A stretch of DNA of 64,000 nt from Trichobilharzia regenti (Eukaryota; Platyhelminthes; Trematoda; Strigeidida; Schistosomatidae). The stretch is from assembly GCA_944472135.2 (NCBI GenBank), contig OX235270.1, positions 82,035,168-82,099,167 of the forward strand, in the 5' to 3' direction. A program made the position numbers and the translations under genes. Every line of letters starts with the position of its first letter. Positions within the stretch are counted from its first letter, which is position 1. Shown piece by piece: positions 57,731 to 64,000 of this stretch. The notes beneath the pieces were generated by a model. It saw nothing but the letters and a program-made list of their open reading frames with translations, did not search any database and was not told where the DNA came from.

Positions 57731-58894
57731 TTTAATCTAATCCACAATGCTCAAACTTATTACTGATATTAAAATGTTAAAAATATTACACTTTGAGGAT
57801 GAAAACAGCTTTTTTGTATTCACAGGGCTGTTTTCTGGCTTTTGTGTAGTAAATCGACAGAATTTAAAAATTATGAGCCATTCAGGTTCGATCAGCTGGT
57901 TAACGTCCTATATGAAGTATGTTGACTCGATCCCGACATGAGATTATAACGCTCATTCAATGATCTTTGGTTAGGTAGTCATTGTTCTTTAATAAGGAGA
58001 TCAATGAAGTAGGATTAATTCAAATCCCCAAATAAAAAAGAATGAATCTTATAACCACTCACATTTTTTAGTCAAACAATAAATTGTTTTTTTTTTAATG
58101 TGTATAATTTGATCTATACAAAAATTGAAATTCGTATACTCCTCACAGATTAATCAATACTTTGTGTTTCAAGGAAAAAAAACAAACAAACATTTTCTGT
58201 ATTTAAAATGATTTCTAATGGTTATTGTAAACAATTTATGTGGAATGAAATGTCGAAATTATTGCTTTTTCTACATGTGAATCTAATTACCACCAGTACA
58301 GTGCACTGCTCATTGGGAAATAAAGAAATAAAAACAGAATGTTTACGCCTAAATTGTGATTTTGTCGAGTATTTAAAAAAATAATTTATAAATGATTTAT
58401 TTATGAGTAGGAAAATGATCTCTTTACGCTACATTATTATTGATTAGTTAAACGTGAAATACAATAACTTCATATATGCAATGTACATATATATGTAATC
58501 AGCATGTTATACAATCGGAGTCAGAATTACATGCCTTTGTTCCATTACCTTCATATATATATATATATATATATGTACTGCGTGTTCACTGATTCTTTAG
58601 AAAGATCATATTACCAGAGATACAGTTTGCTAGGCAAAGAGATTCACAGAAAACAAATTAGTTTATTTTCTTTTATTACAATGGTTCTTGTCCACTTCAA
58701 ACTAATATTATTTAGTTATAAGGACATATATAGAGTGACCTTGTTTATATATTAGTTATCTTGGTAATATAATGGTACAAATTTGATTTACATGCGTTTT
58801 CTTCACTGGAGACATTCTTCTTACCTCAGTTTCACTGTTATTTTTGTATACATTCCTTTCTTACTAATAAACATGAGTTTTATCTATTTCAGCT

Positions 58895-58935
<41 letters not shown>

Positions 58936-60320
58936 ACTGACAGATGATAAGGTCATAAGGTAAATTTATAGCCAACCTAAGTGAGAATCTCTTAGTTTGA
59001 CTTGTAAACTATCACTGGCAGATGTTTTGATTTTTTTAATAACTGATTGAGATTTGAAGCTGAGAAGCTGTATTGTTAGCTCTGCTGTTAATCACTTCGT
59101 TCAGCGTTACTATGGCAGTAGAATACATAAGATTTATGTGTATATCGGATTGATTCTATTCTAAAGGGTCCTTTCTATGTTTGATTTTGGATTGAATGCA
59201 ACTTTAATGTTATTTTTAAGACCTTATCTCATTCTGTCAGTCAACGACTCAATTTAATACAATTTCACGTTCAGTATGCTTCAGGCATTATTATACTGTG
59301 TTATTATTCTTGGAAATTAATGTATAATGCGATTGTGTTTTCTGATCTCAAAAGAGTATGTTATTCAATCAGAGATAAGGTCTTTTGCGCTATTAGTTTT
59401 TGTGGCCTGGTTATATTTTAAGCATACAATAAACAGTGTACTGCAAAATTCAAAAACAGAAGCTTCGGAGATGACTTTGGGTTACATTAAGAAAGTTTCT
59501 GTTAACAGTTATTAGCTTGCAGTGGAAAACTGTGCGTATTCACATTGTTTCGCTTAACCAATATTGTAAGATTAGTGTTTAGACTACATGCAAATTGAAA
59601 TCTAACTGCAATGAGCATAGTAAAACTTTTTTATGCATTTCTGAAGCCTTATCCATTCAGTTAGAGAAACTGCAGCTATGCATACGAAAGAAAATTACTC
59701 AACCAGTTCTACTATTGTGCTAACAACTTCGTCGATTTCTGCTGACTTGAGTTTTGTTTGCTTGTTTCTCTAATGCCTTAAAACTCCTGTATTTCTTGAG
59801 AACTTATCAACAACTCTACATTTTTCTTCATTTTTATGCATACCCTGACCACAACTCATTCAGTAAATTATTCATCCTATTACGTAACCTTAACAGATTT
59901 ATTCAACTCTTCTTATGCATAGACTAATATTAACAGCTATGTTTGTGACAACTCATCGCTGTTGTCACTAATATTTTTCATGAAAAAATTGTATATAAAT
60001 GCGATTGTACAGCGAAAAGGGAAAATGAATTCGGTGAACTACGTGTTTTGTTTCCAACAACGTCTGAATAGGAATTATTTATCAGTTCCAAATTCAGTTG
60101 AAATCTTGTGGAATCTGTGTCTCAAGAAAATCAACAAAAAATTATTGTGAACTCTGAGATGTCTTGTGGGGATAGTCGACTGGGTGGTTAACACAACGAC
60201 GATTGAAATGATTAGACTTAGTGTGACTTAAGCTGATCTCTAATATTATTTTGTTCTTGTACTATTCACGTCTATTAATAAAAGAAACAATGAAATTCAG
60301 AGTTTTTTTATAAGTTTATT
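57731..60320. other. unassigned AT-rich sequence
   Basis: (TA)n tracts lie at 58555-58574 and 58898-58933. No gene is supported; short frames have no domain. Confidence 0.5.
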
Positions 60321-60560
60321 GTGCGTCGGTGGCACAGCGGTAGAATGCTTGTCAACCACGTCTCATGTGGTTCGGGGTTCAATCTTAGGCCGGCACACTC
60401 ATTTAACTTCGCTTAGCCAGTAATAAGACCGGTAAATAGGGAAGGTTTTGCATCAAGCTAGCAATCCCATCCCGTAAAAATAAATATCACCGGTACTCAA
60501 ACTTTAAAGCTCCAGCTTGAAGCCCTTTGTTCTACTGGGAACGTAAAGAAATAAAATAAT
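60321..60560 (+). mobile_element. tRNA-derived SINE, family 2
   Basis: The head GTGCGTCGGTGGCACAGCGG has a B-box-like GGGTTCAATCTTA. The body is TTCGCTTAGCCAGTAATAAG. The end GCTTGAAGCCCTTTGTTCTA, then CTGGGAACGTAAAG, keeps the LINE-like hairpin. Confidence 0.75.
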
Positions 60561-61112
60561 TTTCAAGTATTGGTTTTGTAGGAATGTTGTTTGATTGCAT
60601 GGAGGATTTCATCATGAGCTTACATCAGTTATAGAATCAGTGGAAAACCTGGGAGTACTGGACAGCTGTTTTCTCCTAGCTCAGCTCATGATGACATCCT
60701 CCATCCAATCAAACAAAAATTCCTACGAAACCAACACTTGAAAATAATTCTGGTGCTCACTGGCGACTGGCCCTATTCAGGCAGTGACCTGGGGCTCAAG
60801 TGGGAAGCCGTGAGCAGCAGAGTACAGCAGGTTGAAGATGAGGTAGTAACTCATCTAAGAAGACTTAGCGAAATGGTCGCACTATGTCGTGAATTGGCAG
60901 AAGTCAGAACCATTGGATCGGGTCCCAGTGGCTCAATGGTCTTTAAGCTCGCCTTGTAACCAGAGGGTCTTGGATTCGAACCCCGGTGCGTGCATACTCT
61001 GAAGAGTCCCAAACTAGGACGAAATAACTGTCCAGTACTCCCAGGTTTTCCAGTGGTACTGTAACTGATGTCAGCTCATGATGAAATCCTTCATGCAATC
61101 AAATTAAATAAT
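60561..61112 (+). mobile_element. SINE family 3 composite (inverted tail, spacer, SINE)
   Basis: This is the mirror image of 40330-40840. An inverted tail pair (60561-60745) is followed by the shared spacer (60745-60900) and then a plus-strand SINE. The SINE has head CCCAGTGGCTCAATGGTC, B box GATTCGAACCCC, and a hammerhead-like core at 60999-61032. Its body is GGTTTTCCAGTGGTACTGTA and its end TCATGATGAAATCC. Confidence 0.7.
60990..61040 (+). ncRNA. hammerhead ribozyme motif (family 3 SINE)
   Basis: CTGAAGA (60999-61005; one change from CTGATGA) is followed by stem II GTCC/GGAC (61006-61020), GAAA (61021-61024) and GTC (61030-61032). Other family members read CGAAACAGCTGTC at this place, so stem III is a palindrome in the family consensus (ACAGCTGT). 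This copy has TAACTGTC and the core change, and is probably inactive. Confidence 0.6.
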
Positions 61113-62429
61113 CAATGATAAAATAATAGGTTTATTAAAAATTTCATACACCAACAAACAGCAGGTCAAAAGATACGTCTTTAACAAGCGTGATTACTTT
61201 TCATTTCGTTTTACGGCATATCACATGTGGTATAACAAACGACTGACATTGATCAGCCTGTTTCAAAATTATTCACAATACTGTGAAAAACCTTTTTCGA
61301 TTTATTCCAATTTAAAGAAGCATTTTACTGTTTTGAAATTCCCGTATAAGTTCTGGTTATGTTGATGAATAAATGAATTCATGAAAAATCAGTTATTCTT
61401 ATTATAAAGGTGTAGCTCACTGGCTCAAACACCCGATTTTCTGTCACTGGGTCATGGGCAAGTGTCATACTTCACCAAATTTATACTGAGCAACGGATCA
61501 GTAGTTATCACACCTCATACAATAAATATTACCTTCAGCATGATACAAGGAAAATCTGTCCAGGATAAATGAGTTCTAATTTCCTCTTTTTTTGGAAGCA
61601 TTTTCACACCATTTTTTCAATATCAAATTGCACTCGACTACATTCATTTCATTGTTTATAAACATTATTACGTGATAATAGATAGGTCTTACTGCTTAAT
61701 GTTTACATTGTTTTTCTCATAGCGTGTTATACTTTCGGAATACATCTGATGGAATGATAGTAGTGAATAAGTGCTGTTCAGGAATTAAAAACAATAACGT
61801 CTATTGTTCATGATGATGTTAATAACAATAATTTTATTCCACTATAGTTTTTTTTTATACTGAAATGTTATGTACACGTATATAGTATATTATCGATCAA
61901 TGTGATTTTCGTCTGCTGGCGGATGTTGTTTATGTTATTTTTTTTCTTAGCTGTCTTATGTAGTATACCTAAGTACGGAATGAAAGTTATGTGATTTACT
62001 TTTTTTGACACCTTTTCTAAGTAATGATAATCAAGTGAGAAAAATAACTATGGCGATGTTTGGATTTGAAGCTGGCAGTTCTGCCTCATTGAAGCAGACA
62101 CCGCCGCTAGTGATACTTCAAAGCTTGAGATCGTATGTTCTATTCTTGAAGCAATCAAAGGAGATCCTATCATAATTAGTATTGACTAGTCAACCTTAAA
62201 TATAAACAAGAAAACTAATCCTCATAGAATTGAATCCGTGAAATCTGTGATATTCGATTTCGAGAGTTAGACTTCTAAAAAGTAATATAAGTAGGTGAAG
62301 AGAATCTTTGTTCATAGAATCTACACCTAACACATGCAATAGGAATGATGCATCACTCACACCAGAAATATGGAAAATATTACTACCAATCATATCAAGA
62401 GATGAGAAATAGAGGAACCGTATAAACGA
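61113..62429. other. unassigned AT-rich sequence
   Basis: No gene is supported. Weak tRNA-like stretches occur near 61410-61440 and 62060-62110. Confidence 0.45.
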
Positions 62430-62540
62430 AGCTGGAAAAATGGGAGTAACTTGATATGATTATGAGCACTATATTGTTCTGGAAACGTCATCAGTAGTAG
62501 TGCGAGACTTTATCAAAATATACTTTATCCGTAATAGGAT
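62430..62540 (-). repeat. Penelope-like terminal repeat (single arm)
   Basis: It reads GAAACGTCATCAGTAGTAGT and then GAGACTTTATCAAAATA, the complement of the arms at 31.1 and 53.9 kb. Confidence 0.55.
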
Positions 62541-62809
62541 TTAGTATACTGTTTGGTTTTATCTCTTCGTTTTTATAGTGAATTCACAGTATGATATTTT
62601 ATTTACTTAAAACTGTTAAAGACTGACTGTCTGAAGCAAGTTTAGAATTAATGAATTACTTACCACTGGTCTTCTCGATACAATGATTCTCACTGACTGA
62701 TAATTGTCAGTCTTCACCGAAGATTGGACTAGACACACTACACTAGTTACTGACTAGTGTCCAATGCAAAAATATTCATTACAGTCCAACAGGAGGTCTA
62801 TTGTCAGCC

Positions 62810-63122
62810 CGAATAGCTCAGCGGTAACGTCTCTGACTGCACCAATGGGTGACGCCGGTTCCGATTTCAGAAGGGACATAAGTTCCCTCAAGATTTCCGA
62901 TACACTTCGCTGACTAGTGAGTGCCAACAAGCAAGAAACCTAGGTCGAAGGCTTCCTGTGGCTGATTGCCTCCAACCATCAAATAACAACACTCTTGAGT
63001 GACCGTGATGGTGAGCCACCTAGCATGGTGGCCACATTGCAAACTTGACTGACAGTATTCAGTCTGCAGTAAATAGAGGACTAGACACATCACACCAATT
63101 ACTGACTAGTGTTCAATCAAAA
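62810..63122 (+). mobile_element. tRNA-derived SINE, family 4 (fullest copy)
   Basis: The head GAATAGCTCAGCGGTAACGT has B-box-like GGTTCCGATTTC. The hammerhead region lies at 62905-62951. The body is ATTGCCTCCAACCATCAAAT, and the 3' part (GCCACCTAGCATGGTGGCCA through ACTGACTAGTGTTCAAT) completes about 310 bp. Confidence 0.75.
62904..62951 (+). ncRNA. hammerhead motif with interrupted core
   Basis: Stem I is perfect (CTTCG/CGAAG) and stem III is the palindrome ACCTAGGT. The core CTGATGA, however, is split by an extra CTAG (CTGACTAGTGA), and stem II has lost one pair. The flanks fit a hammerhead, but this copy should be inactive. Confidence 0.6.
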
Positions 63123-64000
63123 AATGATTCTCGCTGTGATTTCATAGTTATCTGAAATTGAAAAATATTAAACCAGCTGAAACATTCATCTCTAACTAGA
63201 TATTTTAAACAAATGAACGCATTTGTTTAAAAAAAAATTGGAAACATAAAGTGAAAAAGTAAATGGAAATTGGCAGCTTCGACGTCTATTGAGCATTCAT
63301 TATAAATCCCCCTATAAACTTTCAATATTAGTCATTTATCATCTACATCACTACTGCGATACTATCTGGAAGAGGTGATATTTAGTTTTTTAAAAGACTT
63401 AACAAAATATCGTCCTGGCTCAAACAATGTCTGATACCGATAAGTAGTTGTCATCCTCCAACATCAGTTTACACTCTATGCTGTATTTTGGAAATAAAGT
63501 TCATTTATGTCCCATATAAAAAGAAATAGTCCTTTTGTCTTCCAAATGTCTAAATCGGGTGTTTGTTTTTTCTCTATATTAAAAATTTACTTTCTCTCTC
63601 CCTTTCATTGCTGAATTTATTCCGTAAGCAGCATACATACTTTGATGAACATAATAGCCGGGATATATATTTATTGACTCAAAGTTTACTACTTTTATTT
63701 GCATAGTCTAATTTCATTCGGGTTTTTTGGGGGGGGCGGGCGGGGCGGGGGATTTGAATTAAAAAATAAAACATTTCCCCAGTAGAATAATTATTATTCT
63801 TAGGCAAAAGATGATTGTCGCTTACACGTGTTTTGTTTTTCAATTGTTTTCCTTGTGTTGCCAGTCTCATCAATTTACTGTGATGTATGCATGTATTTAT
63901 GGTAGGTATATGAGATTTTTTGTTTCCTCCTTGAGATCAACGGATGCATTACTACTAAAAGTAGATGACTAATATTATGTGAAACTAGAAATAGACATTT
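63123..64000. other. unassigned AT-rich sequence with a G-rich run
   Basis: No gene is seen. A G-rich run at 63729-63751 (four runs of 3-8 G separated by single C) stands out. Confidence 0.5.

Overview
This window looks like part of a schistosome (blood-fluke) nuclear genome. It is AT-rich. The one host gene I can read has a cluster of very small introns (about 30-40 nt) at its 5' end followed by multi-kilobase introns, a pattern typical of schistosomes. The rest is packed with retroelement classes known from these worms: RTE-like and CR1-like LINEs, BEL/Pao-like and Ty3-like LTR elements, Penelope-like elements, and tRNA-derived SINEs carrying hammerhead-ribozyme motifs. I cannot name the species. 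All family calls come from reading motifs by eye.

Layout. Bases 1-2404: unrecognised, somewhat GC-richer DNA. Bases 2405-13477: a nested stack. A 5'-truncated RTE-like LINE (2429-13453, with a 24-bp target duplication at 2405-2428 and 13454-13477) was split by a 7.5-kb three-LTR BEL/Pao-like element (3354-10862, two near-identical gag-only units) and by a 1.06-kb two-LTR mini-element (11380-12439). Removing both insertions restores a continuous LINE. Bases 13836 to about 16060: a CR1-like LINE with one stop codon and an internal deletion.

Bases 16235-41667, + strand: twelve coding exons of a p90 ribosomal S6 kinase (RSK). They encode the complete N-terminal AGC kinase domain, the linker with its hydrophobic motif followed by a long Asn/Thr-repeat insert, and the start of the C-terminal CaMK-type kinase domain up to its ATP-binding lysine. 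The remaining C-terminal exons were not found and probably lie beyond the window. The long introns are full of SINEs, LINE fragments and Penelope-like pieces.

Bases 41668-64000: no confident host exon. The content is SINEs (several nested or arranged as inverted pairs), antisense RTE-like LINEs at 42.6, 49.0 and 51.9 kb, a second copy of the mini-LTR element (55323-56310), a Penelope-like GIY-YIG fragment with a large inverted repeat (56.7-57.7 kb), microsatellites and a short G-rich run near the end.

The most interesting points are: (1) at least three SINE families with hammerhead-like ribozyme cores whose stem III is a loop-less palindrome; (2) a 3'-terminal hairpin shared between one SINE family and the RTE-like LINE; (3) a gag-only, triple-LTR BEL-like element whose gag ends in a hydrophobic segment and is followed by three hairpin repeats; (4) a mini-LTR element with an intact gag-like/integrase-tail ORF kept in two copies.
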